In this document: one piece after another, positions 33,341 to 44,644 of the stretch
How the letters are laid out: every line of letters begins with the position of its first letter
How positions within the stretch are numbered: position 1 is the first letter of the stretch
Assembly: GCF_900129545.1 (NCBI RefSeq)
Contig: NZ_FQWB01000004.1
Location: 351,098-415,097 of the forward strand
DNA from: Flavobacterium fluvii
GTDB lineage: Bacteria; Bacteroidota; Bacteroidia; Flavobacteriales; Flavobacteriaceae
Length of the DNA: 64,000 nucleotides
Direction: 5' to 3'
Translations under genes and position numbers: made by a program
The notes under the pieces: model-generated
Databases searched by the model: none
What the model was told of the DNA's origin: nothing
Seen by the model: the letters and a program-made list of their open reading frames with translations, nothing else

Positions 33341-33782
33341 AATTACAGGAACTAAATTAGCTATTGTTGAATTGCAAATTTAGGGGAACAATACTAAAAG
33401 TCATTATTTTTAGGCATAAAAAAACCTCTAAATTGCTTTAGAGGTTTTGAACTTTGTAGACTATTCAGGTAAAATATCGAACAATTTGCTTTTAGATTTA
33501 TATGATTTTTTTTTATTTTCAGAATACGAAAAAAAACTCTAAATTTCTTTAGGAGTTTATTGATGCGAGTTGCTAACAAGTAATTGAAATATTAATATAC
33601 TCAAGACCACTGACAGCACAGTAGAATCATTTTTGATAAAAATTGCTGAAATTGCTAGACCAATTAACTTAATGAAAATGTAGGTTGAAAATTAAAAAAA
33701 AGAGGGATCAAATTCCAAAGAATTCTCCCCCTCTTCCTATCAACTAACTAATTGATATAACAATATTTTCTTTACAAAACTT
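33341..33782. other. Intergenic region with three hairpins, about 440 bp
   Basis: Hairpins lie at 33421-33448 (AAAACCTCTAAA/TTTAGAGGTTTT), around 33535-33560 (AACTCTAAA/TTTAGGAGTT, imperfect) and 33701-33734 (AGAGGG/CCCTCT). The last is the likely terminator of the PUL lipoprotein gene on the minus strand. No protein is supported here. Confidence 0.6.
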
Positions 33783-35369
33783 TTAAAACCAACGAGGATC
33801 TCCAGCAACTCCGGTTCCTGCGAAACCAATACCTGGCTTAACGTGGAAATCTCCATTGGCAGGATCTACAAAAAAGTCTGCTATGGTTAGTGGAATATCT
33901 GTAATACCAGTTAAAGGTCTTGTTCCAATAGGCACATCCTTGGTTTTGTAATTACCTGCATACGAAATAGGAATATTGCTGTAAGTCCCATTAGTGCTAT
34001 TAAGTTGGGTTCCACCATTTGGTCCGGCAATGATACAATTCTGGACAGACACCTGTACAGGATTATTATTGTCAAATAGCCAAAGATGTCCCATCGCTCT
34101 TGTAATGTTCACACAAGTAATATTCTTAAAGTTAATATTTGTTTTAATACGGACATCGGCAAAACGGGTACTAATTTCAGTAAGTGTAGAATTTGTAACA
34201 TTAATCGACTTGACGGTACTTCCTGTCCCTACATTCATCATTCCATAACCTCCAGTTTGTGAAACCAAACAATTGTTGACATTTATATTGTTGACAACAC
34301 AAGTTCCTCCAAGTTTAACAATAGAATTTATCTTGGAAATATCACATCCTTCTATCTGTATATCATTCAATGTTCTAGTTGTCAAATCAATAAAGAAACT
34401 GTCCGCAGAAGTCGTAGCCAAATTTTGCAATATAATATTATTGACATTACCCTGCAGTCTAAATGTAGCATTCTTCAAATTGGACAATACACCAGTATCA
34501 TTTACAGAACCTACAAAAGCTATATTGTTTATTCCTGTAGGAATAGTGATATCTCCTCCAATAGTGTAGACTGTCCCAGCAGCAAACTCAACAGTTATAT
34601 CTTTGGCTCCACCAGCGACAAGGCCTTGTAAGGCCGTTCCAATACTAGATGCCGTATCCGCCAGTAAAACTTTGTAGATAGTGCTATTAAACAGACCAGT
34701 TGTTTTTACGTTCAAGCTTCCACGATTGTTGGATTCATTAAAAATTTTGGCCACATAATTTGTACCGTAAGCCAAATTATCAATTGTAAGCATCCCAGCA
34801 TCTTTTTGTTGTTGGGTCAATACAAAATCCTTGATCAACACCGAAGTTTCGCTATATATACTTACATTGGTTACCTTGGGTGAAATAGTCCATTTTAAAC
34901 TTATACTGGTAGATGTAGCTTTATATCCAGTAAAAAGCTGTTCTGCAGGAGTTACAAAATTGATTTGATTGTAATTGGATTCCTTGCCCGTTTTTTCATC
35001 AATACTTTTCATCCTCACATAATAAGCCGTTGTGCCGTCAAGATTATCAAACATTTCGCGGTACTCTACCTTGGCCTGATTGCCGGAAGTTGCGAATGGA
35101 ATTAATTTGTCTGCCGAAAGCTCAACCCTTTTTGAAATTTGCATAAACTCTAAATCCTTGCTGAACTCAAATACATATTTTGTAGCCAAAATTGATTTTG
35201 TGAATTTCAGTTCCACTGACGTTGGCTTAATTACCGATGTTTCAAAAATAATGGATTTAAAAAGCCTGTCTGTACTAGAATCTACCTCCCATTGATTGTA
35301 ATCTTTTTCGCAACTGGCTATGGCTACAAGGAACAGCAAAGCACTAAAAATTGATAGTATATTTTTCAT
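33783..35369 (-). CDS. PUL surface lipoprotein, DUF5123/DUF4957-like beta-helix protein
   Basis: The 528-residue lipoprotein (lipobox AIASC, Cys20) has fibronectin-like beta-domains at about 40-225 (TAYYVRMKSIDEKTGKESNYN in pieces). A right-handed beta-helix follows at about 230-470 (NIAFVGSVNDTGVLSNL, QGNVNNIILQNLATT, GTCVVNNINVNNCLVS). The end is typical of DUF5123 (ADFFVDPANGDFHVKPG). Such proteins are encoded in pectin loci and resemble pectate-lyase folds, but no catalytic residues are recognised. It may be a glycan-binding protein. It is the last gene of the SusCD unit, 23 bp after SusD. Confidence 0.82.
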   Translation of the reverse strand: MKNILSIFSALLFLVAIASCEKDYNQWEVDSSTDRLFKSIIFETSVIKPTSVELKFTKSILATKYVFEFSKDLEFMQISKRVELSADKLIPFATSGNQAKVEYREMFDNLDGTTAYYVRMKSIDEKTGKESNYNQINFVTPAEQLFTGYKATSTSISLKWTISPKVTNVSIYSETSVLIKDFVLTQQQKDAGMLTIDNLAYGTNYVAKIFNESNNRGSLNVKTTGLFNSTIYKVLLADTASSIGTALQGLVAGGAKDITVEFAAGTVYTIGGDITIPTGINNIAFVGSVNDTGVLSNLKNATFRLQGNVNNIILQNLATTSADSFFIDLTTRTLNDIQIEGCDISKINSIVKLGGTCVVNNINVNNCLVSQTGGYGMMNVGTGSTVKSINVTNSTLTEISTRFADVRIKTNINFKNITCVNITRAMGHLWLFDNNNPVQVSVQNCIIAGPNGGTQLNSTNGTYSNIPISYAGNYKTKDVPIGTRPLTGITDIPLTIADFFVDPANGDFHVKPGIGFAGTGVAGDPRWF

Positions 35370-35392
35370 TGTAAATAAAATTAAATTAATGA

Positions 35393-37414
35393 TTAAAATC
35401 CGTACGAATTGCTTATTTGTCCCTTGGACTCAAAAACATCCTCATAAAATATAGAGAAAAAGTGTCTATAATTGCAGGTTGCGTTCCCCTTTTTATATTG
35501 GACAAGACTATTTTGAATTTCAGTCCCATTGCTCATAGTGGCTAAAAATCCAGTATAATCATAATCTTTATACAATCCTGTACCAGCCAACAACGTTTTT
35601 ACGGGCCAGTCTACGTAATTTTTATTTGTACCGCTAAGTGGCTTTGCCGCATTTGTGGGAAACCAGCTTATGCTCTTGTACTCCGGACCTGGACTGGCAG
35701 AAAGATTTGTATAATAATTAAGCGAACTTTTGTCTATGTATTCAGCATCTTTAAATTTATAATACACCGTTTTAGGGAAATCAGTTGGTTGGTAAGTTTT
35801 GTCAAAAATCTTTACTGGTTGTTTGTTGTCAAACATTAGGCACAGTGTTTTTTTCATGGTTTCGATTCGGTCATACAACAAACCCCAACGAACCAAATCT
35901 TGCTTGCGAATGCCTTCGCAGCCAAACTCCCAAGCACGTTCGTTGACAATTGCTTCGAAAAAATTGGCATCATAGCTTTTAATTTTAGGAGATCCTGCTC
36001 CAAAAGCCCTTTCACGAACCTTTTCCAAGGCTTGTCTGGCCGACATTCCTGCCACCGGGTTCACGGCATCGGTTCCATTTAGGGTACTTTCTGCTTCGGC
36101 AAACATCAAATAAATATCCGAATAGCGCATTAATATCCAATTGACACCTGTAGCCACACGTGAATTGGCAGTTTTATGCAATCCCAAATAGGAACTTGAC
36201 ATCCAATATATTCTCCATTTCGCAAAATTGACGCTAAGCGGATCATTTTTCACGCCTTCAACGTTACTTGATGTGTAATTCAACCAGCTAAGAGTAACAT
36301 CACGACGCTTGTCTTCAGGAGTAAAGGAATAGAAATAATAGGCTTGGGAACCAACATAAGAACCTCCAAAACCGTTAGCGCCATATTTAGAATTACCGGC
36401 AACTTCGTATCCCATCAAAGAACCGATGTCTCCATTATTCCCAAGACCAAAGGCAACTTCAAATAAATTTTCATTGCTTGCATTTTGTTGTAATCCGCAT
36501 ACTGATTTCCAAATATTCTCGTAATCAAGATCTAAACGATGTGGATTTGCTGAATTTCCAAGCAACTCAGCTGTTTGTTGGGAAGCTATTTGATAATAGT
36601 CTCTCCAATTTTTAACTCTTCCCACGTAGTAACCATCAGTTTCAGGTATTGAAGTATTGTGTTCAAGATCTTTTTCAGGAAACAAATTTCCGTCTCGTAA
36701 AGACCAGCCACCTGCAAAAAGTGCCACTCTTGCCAAAAGCCCCTTGGCAAAACCTTTTGAAATACGTTCAACAGTTGCATACTCTGCATTGGATTTTAGC
36801 CATGGCAAATACCCTTCTGCTTCTTGTAAATCTTTAACCAAACTTGCATAAATAATATCTCTGTCCACTTTACCAATGTAAACATTGGATAAATCAGATT
36901 GAGAAGTTCCTTCCTTGTAAGGCACATCACCCCAATTGCGAACCAACTCAAAGTAAGCCAATGACCTAAGAACCAGTGCTTCACCCAACATTGGCTTCAT
37001 TTTAGCAGCTTGAGACTCCAGGATTGGAGATTTTCTGATACCGTCAACCGAGGCCGAAGCCAATTCGGCCAATTGAAACAATCCTTGCCATTTTGTGGTT
37101 TGATTATACGGATCGTCATAAAAATTCCCTGCTCCCTGATCACTTGTTGTTGAATCATAGGATGACGAAGTAAATCCCTGATTGGTCTCGATATCCGAAA
37201 AACCTTGCCAGTTTACGGATAATTTTTGTCCATAAATGTTGGTATCCGTCATTTTTCCATATACCCCCATCAATGCCGCTTTAGCCATTGAAGGAGTTTT
37301 AAAAACAGTTTCTGAACTCAACTTGGATGGTGATGTGGTGTCCAAAAATTCTTTGTCACAAGAAATACCCACTAATAAAAAAATAAAACTGGAATAGTAT
37401 AATAATTTTTTCAT
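35393..37414 (-). CDS. SusD/RagB-family glycan-binding lipoprotein
   Basis: The 673-residue lipoprotein (lipobox GISC, Cys19) has the SusD-type N-terminal segment (FLDTTSPSKLSSETVF, KAALMGVYGKMTD), the TPR-like helical core (LGEALVLRSLAYFELVRNWGDVPY in pieces) and the C-terminal RagB end (NERAWEFGCEGIRKQDLVRWG). SusD lids the SusC barrel at the cell surface and captures oligosaccharides. It follows SusC by 10 bp, so the pair is co-transcribed. Confidence 0.95.
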   Translation of the reverse strand: MKKLLYYSSFIFLLVGISCDKEFLDTTSPSKLSSETVFKTPSMAKAALMGVYGKMTDTNIYGQKLSVNWQGFSDIETNQGFTSSSYDSTTSDQGAGNFYDDPYNQTTKWQGLFQLAELASASVDGIRKSPILESQAAKMKPMLGEALVLRSLAYFELVRNWGDVPYKEGTSQSDLSNVYIGKVDRDIIYASLVKDLQEAEGYLPWLKSNAEYATVERISKGFAKGLLARVALFAGGWSLRDGNLFPEKDLEHNTSIPETDGYYVGRVKNWRDYYQIASQQTAELLGNSANPHRLDLDYENIWKSVCGLQQNASNENLFEVAFGLGNNGDIGSLMGYEVAGNSKYGANGFGGSYVGSQAYYFYSFTPEDKRRDVTLSWLNYTSSNVEGVKNDPLSVNFAKWRIYWMSSSYLGLHKTANSRVATGVNWILMRYSDIYLMFAEAESTLNGTDAVNPVAGMSARQALEKVRERAFGAGSPKIKSYDANFFEAIVNERAWEFGCEGIRKQDLVRWGLLYDRIETMKKTLCLMFDNKQPVKIFDKTYQPTDFPKTVYYKFKDAEYIDKSSLNYYTNLSASPGPEYKSISWFPTNAAKPLSGTNKNYVDWPVKTLLAGTGLYKDYDYTGFLATMSNGTEIQNSLVQYKKGNATCNYRHFFSIFYEDVFESKGQISNSYGF

Positions 37415-37424
37415 GTCTTTTTTA

Positions 37425-40400
37425 TTAAAATGTTACATTAACTCCAAAAAGGAATGTTTTTGCTTTTGGATAAGCAGACCAATCTACACCTGGCGTTAAT
37501 GGTGTGGAGCGGATACCATCTACCTCTGGATCTTGACCCGTATATTTGGTCCAAATCATTAAATTGTTTCCGGCAAAATAACAACGTACTTTTTGCACAA
37601 ACTTGCTATTTGTTACACTTTCAGGTAATGTGTAACCCAGTGTTAAATTCCCAAATCTTAAAAACGAACCATCTTCAATGGCCCAATCAGTTAAAATTGT
37701 GGAATTGGAAAGAGGATGCCATAAACTTTTCCCTTGATTGATTTCTTGCAATAATTGAGGATTTGCATTATCACCAAACATAATATTGTATCCGGTTGCA
37801 GGATCAATTGTCGTAAATCGATTTTCGATACTCATTTCCGAGCTCATATTTTGATATCTTTTAGAACCGCTGAAAGTGGTATTGTCTATCTTGTTGGCAT
37901 TATAAATATCATTGCCGTAAGACCAATTGAACATAGCTGTCAAATCAAAACCTTTATACCCCGTACTTATGGAAAATCCTCCAATATGCTTGGGTTGTGC
38001 TCTTCCTATTACTTTCCTGTCTTTATCTGGGGTAATTATTGTAGTGCCGTCATCAGTTAATTTTTTAAGTTTGATATGACCTGGTCCAAAATAATTGCCT
38101 GAAGTGGTAATTACTTTAGACGCGTCAACCTCCCCAGAATTTAGAATCCATTTCTTTTGCGTATTATCATAAGTGAAGTCGTCAAAGGTGTAATACCCAT
38201 CCGAAACATATCCGTACATTAAACCAACCGGTTGTCCCACAATGGCCCTGAAATCATCTCTTCCCACGGCTGGTGCCCAGTTAGTGGCAGCAATCATTTC
38301 GCTGGAACCATCCAATTCTTTCACGACATTCTTGTTGAATGCGATATTGAAATTTCCAGATAAATAAAATCGATTATTTTTAATGATATCCCCTGATACG
38401 GTAATCTCCAAACCTTTGTTTGAAGTTCTTCCTATATTTTGATATTGGGTGTCATAACCTGAGTTAGAAGGTAAAGCAACACCTAAAATTAAATCTTTGA
38501 CGTCATTTTGATATGCATCAACTGTTACCTTTAGACGTTGATCAAAAAAGCCTAAATCAAGTCCTAAATTGGCAGACACCGTGGTTTCCCATGTTAAATT
38601 CTCATTTTTCAGTACACTCGAAGTAACCAGGGCACTTTGTGGTTGGTCATTTAAATAATACAAACTTCTGCTGTTGGACTGAAAACCATATTCTTGTCTC
38701 CAATAAGAGCCTACTCGAGCATTTCCTACTTCTCCATAACTCAAACGAAACTTGGCGTTGGACAACCAGTTCTTGGTTGACTTCATGAATGATTCATCAG
38801 ATACCCTCCATGCAATTGCCGCACCTGGAAAGAAGCCTGTACGATTTTCTGGAGAAAACACGTTTTTCGAATCAGACCTGGCCGTTAATGTCAAAATATA
38901 GCGATCATAGAATGTGTAATTGGCACGTCCAAAAAAGGAAGAAGTTCTGGATGGCTCCATTATAGTGGTGTAAGTAGGTTGAGGTGTTCCATAATTCCAC
39001 ATAGCCAAAACGTCTTTTGCCGTAAAGTCCACGGGATAAAATTTGGAATCGCTGCGCATTTCCGATCCTTGGGAATTGTACATTTCCTGTCCGGCCATCA
39101 ATTCCAGTCTATGAATTTTATTTTTAAAATCGGCATTGTACGAAACCGTGTTTTGAATGGTCCACAAATAGCCTTTGTAATCGATTCGTCTGGCCACGGG
39201 TTGTCCGCCATTGGCACTGGCCTCCCCTGTTTTGTTCAACCAGATATTGTCGGTATAATCCCTGTTGGCACCATAGCTGCCTTTGGACGAAACGGTCAAG
39301 CTTTTTATGGGTTTCCAAATTAATCCGGCATTGATTGTTGCATTGAGCCTTTCCTGGTTTTTATATTCATTGGTGATGTTGTAAACAGGGTCGTTCAACG
39401 TACTCAAAGCCTCGGCCGAAGTGATGTCGTCTGCCCCGCCCAATGCATTTCCGGGCTGGCTGGTCAAACTGTAAACCGGGGCATATTTGATTCCGTCCCT
39501 GAGTTTGCTTCCGCTCGAAACGCTTGGTCCCGTAATGACGGTATTTGAAATTCTGGAATTAAAATCAAATGTCAATTTGGGGCTTATTTTTTTATTCAAG
39601 CTAAAGCTGAGATAATCTCTTTTGTAGGCCGAATTCAACATGATGTAATCTTCGTCGTCACGTGAATAATTGACCTTGTACTTGAGACTCGATTCGCCTC
39701 CTGTCAAACCAATGTCAAAGTGTTTTTGGATTCCCGTATTGCCATACAGTTTTTCCTGCCAATCGGTACCTACCTTTGATTTATAAATATCGACATCCTC
39801 CCATAAACCATACATACTATAAAAGGTAGTACTCGTGGTGCTTACGCCTGGATCCAGCTCTTTTTGAAAATACACATAATCATATGGAGACAATACTTCA
39901 GTCAAATTGTAAGTATTTTTGATACCTGTATAAGCATTAACATTAATTTCGGTCTTGCCGGTTTTTCCTGATTTAGTTGTGATAAGTACAACTCCATTTG
40001 CTCCCTGTGCACCATAAATAGCTGTCGAAGAAGCGTCTTTAAGAACATCAATCGACTCGATGTCTCCCGGAGGAATATCGTTTATATTGCTTACTTGAAA
40101 TCCATCCACGATGTACAACGGGGAGTTGTCCTGGGTTATGGATCCTCCTCCTCTCACGCGCACCTTGATGGGCGTATCGGGAGAACCATCGGCAATGGTC
40201 ACGTTGACTCCTGCCATGCGTCCCGCTATGGCCTGCAAAGCAGATGTGGCCGGTATGTCCTTTAAGTCTTCCATACTTACCGAGGCCACAGATCCTGTCA
40301 AATCTTTTCGCTTGGAAGTACCATAACCAATCACCACGACTTCATCAAGATCCGTAGATTCGTCTTTCATTATGACGCTGATGTTTTTTTTGCCGTTGAC

Positions 40401-40802
40401 GGCGATTTCCTGTGTCTTCATCCCTATAAAAGAGAAAACCAAAGTGGCATTTGAGGGCACTTTAAAAATTTTAAAATTCCCGTCCATGTCGGTCAATGAG
40501 CCTTGGGACATCCCCTTCACTATAACGGAAACTCCCGGTAATCCAAGCCCCTTTTCATCGACGACAGTTCCCGAAACAGTAATCTCGTTTTGCACTAATA
40601 ATGTTTTAGCTTTTATTGATTTAGAATTTTGCAAATCAGAACTTGCAATTGACGACCCTAAAACGGATTGCTTACTTTCTTTAGTTTTTCCTGCTACGGT
40701 GAGTGAAAACATAAATACAAAAGAAATTAAAATTGTAGTTTTTATTATATTTTCTATCACTTCAAACAAGCCAAAGTTATCCTTTGACAAATAATTTTTC
40801 AT
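37425..40802 (-). CDS. SusC/RagA-family TonB-linked outer membrane transporter
   Basis: The frame opens at 40847, but the ATG at 40802 (MKNYLSKDNFGLFEVIEN) is the likely start, giving 1125 residues. A signal-like segment (TILISFVFMFSLTVAG) precedes a carboxypeptidase-like domain (about 75-150: VSGTVVDEKGLGLPGVSV). The SusC signature DEVVVIGYGTSKRKDLTGSV follows, then a plug (GVNVTIADGSPDTPIKVRVRG in pieces) and a 22-strand barrel to the C-terminal VTF. It imports oligosaccharides with SusD by TonB energy. A gap of about 0.5 kb separates it from the next gene. Confidence 0.95.
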   Translation of the reverse strand: MKNYLSKDNFGLFEVIENIIKTTILISFVFMFSLTVAGKTKESKQSVLGSSIASSDLQNSKSIKAKTLLVQNEITVSGTVVDEKGLGLPGVSVIVKGMSQGSLTDMDGNFKIFKVPSNATLVFSFIGMKTQEIAVNGKKNISVIMKDESTDLDEVVVIGYGTSKRKDLTGSVASVSMEDLKDIPATSALQAIAGRMAGVNVTIADGSPDTPIKVRVRGGGSITQDNSPLYIVDGFQVSNINDIPPGDIESIDVLKDASSTAIYGAQGANGVVLITTKSGKTGKTEINVNAYTGIKNTYNLTEVLSPYDYVYFQKELDPGVSTTSTTFYSMYGLWEDVDIYKSKVGTDWQEKLYGNTGIQKHFDIGLTGGESSLKYKVNYSRDDEDYIMLNSAYKRDYLSFSLNKKISPKLTFDFNSRISNTVITGPSVSSGSKLRDGIKYAPVYSLTSQPGNALGGADDITSAEALSTLNDPVYNITNEYKNQERLNATINAGLIWKPIKSLTVSSKGSYGANRDYTDNIWLNKTGEASANGGQPVARRIDYKGYLWTIQNTVSYNADFKNKIHRLELMAGQEMYNSQGSEMRSDSKFYPVDFTAKDVLAMWNYGTPQPTYTTIMEPSRTSSFFGRANYTFYDRYILTLTARSDSKNVFSPENRTGFFPGAAIAWRVSDESFMKSTKNWLSNAKFRLSYGEVGNARVGSYWRQEYGFQSNSRSLYYLNDQPQSALVTSSVLKNENLTWETTVSANLGLDLGFFDQRLKVTVDAYQNDVKDLILGVALPSNSGYDTQYQNIGRTSNKGLEITVSGDIIKNNRFYLSGNFNIAFNKNVVKELDGSSEMIAATNWAPAVGRDDFRAIVGQPVGLMYGYVSDGYYTFDDFTYDNTQKKWILNSGEVDASKVITTSGNYFGPGHIKLKKLTDDGTTIITPDKDRKVIGRAQPKHIGGFSISTGYKGFDLTAMFNWSYGNDIYNANKIDNTTFSGSKRYQNMSSEMSIENRFTTIDPATGYNIMFGDNANPQLLQEINQGKSLWHPLSNSTILTDWAIEDGSFLRFGNLTLGYTLPESVTNSKFVQKVRCYFAGNNLMIWTKYTGQDPEVDGIRSTPLTPGVDWSAYPKAKTFLFGVNVTF

Positions 40803-41317
40803 ACATTTTAGTTTAGTTGGTTTTTTTTTGGTTTTTTTCAAAGTCAAGTATAATTTTACTTGATCTTAATTTTTAGTTGGTTAATTAAATCATCATATTT
40901 CTATCTGTTTTTTTATATTATTATTAATTATATCCATTAAAATTATTCAGTAAACAAATTTATGATTGGACTTATACTTGGACAGGGTCTAAACACAATA
41001 AAAGAGGGGGTATATCACAAACCCTTGGCGTTACTGGTTGTTAAGCCCATAAAATCAGTTAAATAAATTGTAACTTGTAATAGTTACGTTTTTCAAAACC
41101 ATAATATTGATACTGTTTTTTGTGCTTTTTCCTGAAGTTAAAAAATTCTGATGAAGACATCATCTTGCATTCAATCATTGCAAAAGCAAAAGCTGTTCTT
41201 TTCCATGAATGCTTTGATTCCGTTCTTTCTGTTGACAAATTATAGTCAACTTTTTTAAGACGAGACATAAAAAAAGCCTCAAGAAAAATCTTGAGGCTCT
41301 TGATGTTGAAATTTGCT
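40803..41317. other. Intergenic region upstream of the SusC gene, about 515 bp
   Basis: A TATACTTG box on the minus strand near 40845 could be the SusC promoter. A hairpin GTAACT/AGTTAC (41070-41087) with a T-run and the terminator at 41275-41298 are present. A 69-codon frame at 41059-41268 is not convincing. Nothing else is seen. Confidence 0.4.
41275..41298 (-). terminator. Terminator after the PL11 relic
   Basis: AGCCTCAAGA (41275-41284) pairs with TCTTGAGGCT (41289-41298) around an AAAA loop. The T-tract follows on the minus strand (A-run 41269-41274). It is 20 bp past the stop at 41318. Confidence 0.88.
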
Positions 41318-42003
41318 TTATTCTTTAATCAACTTGATTGATGATGTTCCTTTTTCTGATTTCACGGTGATAATGAAAACACCTGAAGCAGCTGATATTT
41401 GCCCTACTTCTAATTGATTTTCACCTTTCCCCGACCCCAACTCTTGTCCTAGAATGTTGTGAATTGAGTAAGTGAATTTTCCTTCTGCCATAATTGTAAA
41501 AGTTTGACTTGTTGGATTTGGATAAAGAATGGCATTGGCTGAAGAGCCATTATTTGAAAACTCATTGGTTGAAAAGTTTGTTGCTCCTACATTTGGTTGT
41601 GTTTGAGCAGCCATATCAACACCTAAATAGAAACTTGGGTGTGACGGCTGATTGTAGGCCGAGTTTTGCCAAGCAATTGCTACTCTGTATTGGGGATCGT
41701 GCATTAAAGTATATAGCTTGTTGTAAAAGGGCTTCCAGCCAGTTTTACTTCATCACAATACAAATTATAACTTGTGTCAGTAAGATCAGTTCCCAGCATT
41801 CTCCAGCCAACATAGACTTGACTGGCGTTTAAGCGCATGGCGACCAAACCCCGATTCAGTTTTTCAACGGTTCGTTGGGCATATGTTTGGACAGACAATC
41901 CGAATAACAACAAAAGCAAAATGGCTGTTTTTTGGAATAAATTGGCTCTAGTTTTATTTTGTGTTTTAAGTTCTGAATACATATTTTTTGGTTTATTGGT
42001 CAA
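41318..42003 (-). pseudogene. PL11 rhamnogalacturonan lyase with internal deletion
   Basis: The 5' half (42003-41704) encodes a signal peptide (GLSVQTYAQ) and the start of PL11, QRTVEKLNRGLVAMRL then VYVGWRMLGTDLTDTSYNLY. The 3' half (41704-41318) is its end, LMHDPQYRVAIAWQNSAYNQ then PSHPSFYLG, followed by a T9SS C-terminal domain (LYPNPTSQTFTI, GVFIITVKSEKGTSSIKLIKE). Full PL11 enzymes have several hundred residues between these blocks, and all of them are missing. The two pieces are also out of frame, joined by an overlapping TAATG. The catalytic core is absent, so it is a relic of RG-I backbone lyase. Confidence 0.85.
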
Positions 42004-42076
42004 CAGGTTGTTTTATGTTTTTTATGCCTTATGGATTAACATATTTAGTTTTTTTGAATGAATAACATAAAATAAA

Positions 42077-44608
42077 TTATTCTGCCAAAGTGAAAACATA
42101 TGAATTCCCTCCTTTTGTATCAACGTCATATTCAAATACTTTTGGAACATTAACTCCATTGAAAGCAGCCTGTGTAGAAATTACGGGCTTTTCCACGGGT
42201 TGGAATTTAAAGAAATGATTAGGATTTTCCCCTTTCGCTTTCAAGATTGAATTCCCTCCTAATTTGGTATAGCTTCTCAATCTAAGATTTCCTCCCAAAT
42301 TTGATTTTATTGTCACGGACTTTATTTTTCCATTCTTCCATTCCATATTTTCTACTTCAAAACCACCCCGCGCTCTTAAGCCAGATATGGATCCATTTGA
42401 CCAAGCATCAGGCAGTGCTGGCAATAAAAATACCGCACCATCATGGCTTTGCAACAACATTTCGGCGATTCCGGCAGTACATCCAAAATTACCATCAATT
42501 TGAAATGGCGGATGAGCATCAAACATATTGGTGTATGTACCACCATCTGGGTCTTTTATGGTGGCGTTTACAGGCTTTAAATTAAGTTGATTTTTAATCA
42601 ATTGGTAAGCATGATTACCATCTAGATAACGCGCCCATAAACAAACTTTCCACCCCATGGACCAACCACGACTTGCATCACCTTTTCCAACAAGTGTATT
42701 CCTGGAAGCTTCAAAAAGTTCAGGAGTTTTGTTTGGAGAAATTTCTCTACCAGGAAAAACACCCCAAAGATGTGATACATGACGATGAGCATCATTTTTT
42801 TTATCCCAATCTTCTAACCATTCTTGTAATTGGGTAAACTTCCCTATATGCATTGGGGGTAATTGAGAACGAATATCTTTTAACTCTCCCGAAAATTTAT
42901 CATCAATTCCTAAAATTTTGGCTGCATCAATGGTGTTGGACAACAAATCAAAAATCATTTGATTATCCATTGTTACGCCTGCAAAAACATTACACCTTTC
43001 TTTACCGATAGTTCCATCAGTTTTTACATCTTCATAAGAATGTAATCCTGGAGTATGTTCAGGAGAAACTGACGGTGAAGCAACAAGATAGCCGGTCTTT
43101 TTATCTTTAATTAAAAAGTCTTGATAAAATTCACATGCACTTTTCATAATCGGATAGACCTCTTTTAGATAAGATATATCACCTGAAAAAAGATATTTTT
43201 CCCATAAATGAGAACAAAACCACGCATTACAAGTAGGCCATATCCCGGCAGTTTTATCCACTGCTCCTGTCATGCGCCACAAATCCGTATTATGATGAAG
43301 TGTCCATCCCTTACTGCCATACATCTCGGAAGCCGATTGTTTTCCCGTAACACTTACATCTTTAATTAACTGGATGAAAGGATCATGACATTCACTCAAG
43401 TTAGTTACTTCAGCAGGCCAATAGTTCATTTCCACATTTATATTGGTTGTGTATTTACTGTCCCAAGCAGGATATTGACCCGAATTGGGGTTCCATATTC
43501 CCTGCAAGTTGGCTGGTTGGGTTCCCGGTTGTGAAGAGGAAATCAATAAATAGCGCCCAAACTGGAAATACATTGCTGCTAATGCCGGGTCATCATTTTT
43601 GGAAAATTCTGCAATTCGTTGATCGGTAGGTTTCAATATTTGATCAGACTGTCCCAAATTAAATTGAACTCTATTGAATTGTTTTTGGTAGGCAAAAATA
43701 TGATCGGCTTTGGCCTTTTCGTATTTTTTTGAAAATTTAGATAGATACTCTTTTGCCTGTTTTTCAGCATCACCCGAAATATCCTTGTAATTCTTGAAGT
43801 TTGTTGCCACAGAAACGTAAATAATTACCTCGTCTGCATTTTTAATAGAAATACTTTTTGAATCTGTTAGTCGAGTACCTCCTTTAGATTCAACTTTGAC
43901 CTGCGTATTAAAATTCAATAGATTGGGAATATTTTCCTCTTTATCTTTTGTGCATTTTCCATTAACTACAAGTAATTTATCTTGTCCTAGAGGAACCTCT
44001 GTAATCACTTTGACCATTTGTGTTTTTAATGGTCCGGCAAAAGAGGTGTTTAAGCTGATTTTTCCTTTTTGATTTGATGTTAAGCGAATAATAATTAATT
44101 GGTCAGGATAGGAAGTAAACACTTCTCGTTGATATTCAACCCCATCAACTTTATATTTGGTTTTTACGATAGCAGTTTTCAAATCCAATTCCCTGTAATA
44201 ATCGGTAAATTTCTCATGACCTGGAACAGTTAAAATTAGATTTCCTATTGACTGATAAGCTTGGCCGTGAGATGTAATTTTACGATCTGCAATTATATCA
44301 TTGAGTGTCAATTTCTGGGCATCTATATAATTCTCGTCTTCAATATATTTTTGAATTTTTTTTAAACTGTTTTTTGCATTGGGATTAGTGTTTTGATAAG
44401 GACTTCCAGACCAAAAAGTATCTTCATTAATTTGGATGGTATCACACTGGGGCACACCATAAACCATGGCGCCCAATCTACCATTACCTAGTGGTAAAGC
44501 ATCTGTCCAAGCTTTTGATGGTTTATTGTACCAAAGAGTTAAATCCTTTTGTGCAAATGTGTCCAAAAATGCTAAAAAACATATTAATACCAACACTCGT
44601 TTTTTCAT
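42077..44608 (-). CDS. GH95-family glycoside hydrolase (alpha-L-fucosidase/alpha-L-galactosidase type)
   Basis: The 843-residue secreted enzyme has a signal peptide (1-19, ending DTFAQ). GH95 features follow in order: [23 protein letters not shown] (in pieces), [12 protein letters not shown], an N-terminal beta-region, then the (alpha/alpha)6 barrel with [28 protein letters not shown] (in pieces), [24 protein letters not shown] and [20 protein letters not shown]95 enzymes invert alpha-1,2-linked L-fucose or L-galactose, as found on xyloglucan or RG-II. It is encoded between the PL11 relic and a CE8 gene, so a plant cell-wall target is likely. Confidence 0.92.
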   Translation of the reverse strand: MKKRVLVLICFLAFLDTFAQKDLTLWYNKPSKAWTDALPLGNGRLGAMVYGVPQCDTIQINEDTFWSGSPYQNTNPNAKNSLKKIQKYIEDENYIDAQKLTLNDIIADRKITSHGQAYQSIGNLILTVPGHEKFTDYYRELDLKTAIVKTKYKVDGVEYQREVFTSYPDQLIIIRLTSNQKGKISLNTSFAGPLKTQMVKVITEVPLGQDKLLVVNGKCTKDKEENIPNLLNFNTQVKVESKGGTRLTDSKSISIKNADEVIIYVSVATNFKNYKDISGDAEKQAKEYLSKFSKKYEKAKADHIFAYQKQFNRVQFNLGQSDQILKPTDQRIAEFSKNDDPALAAMYFQFGRYLLISSSQPGTQPANLQGIWNPNSGQYPAWDSKYTTNINVEMNYWPAEVTNLSECHDPFIQLIKDVSVTGKQSASEMYGSKGWTLHHNTDLWRMTGAVDKTAGIWPTCNAWFCSHLWEKYLFSGDISYLKEVYPIMKSACEFYQDFLIKDKKTGYLVASPSVSPEHTPGLHSYEDVKTDGTIGKERCNVFAGVTMDNQMIFDLLSNTIDAAKILGIDDKFSGELKDIRSQLPPMHIGKFTQLQEWLEDWDKKNDAHRHVSHLWGVFPGREISPNKTPELFEASRNTLVGKGDASRGWSMGWKVCLWARYLDGNHAYQLIKNQLNLKPVNATIKDPDGGTYTNMFDAHPPFQIDGNFGCTAGIAEMLLQSHDGAVFLLPALPDAWSNGSISGLRARGGFEVENMEWKNGKIKSVTIKSNLGGNLRLRSYTKLGGNSILKAKGENPNHFFKFQPVEKPVISTQAAFNGVNVPKVFEYDVDTKGGNSYVFTLAE

Positions 44609-44644
44609 GATTATTTTTTATAAAATTTATATTTTTTTTAATTA

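Noticed and set aside
33394..33579. A 61-codon minus-strand frame in the gap after the PUL lipoprotein gene
   Set aside because: It is made largely of the hairpin repeats (CTCTAAA-type words) and has no protein-like features.
41059..41268. A 69-codon minus-strand frame after the PL11 relic
   Set aside because: Its ATG abuts the terminator hairpin of the preceding gene (6 bp) and the sequence is Lys/Tyr-rich without a recognised family. I cannot support it as a gene.
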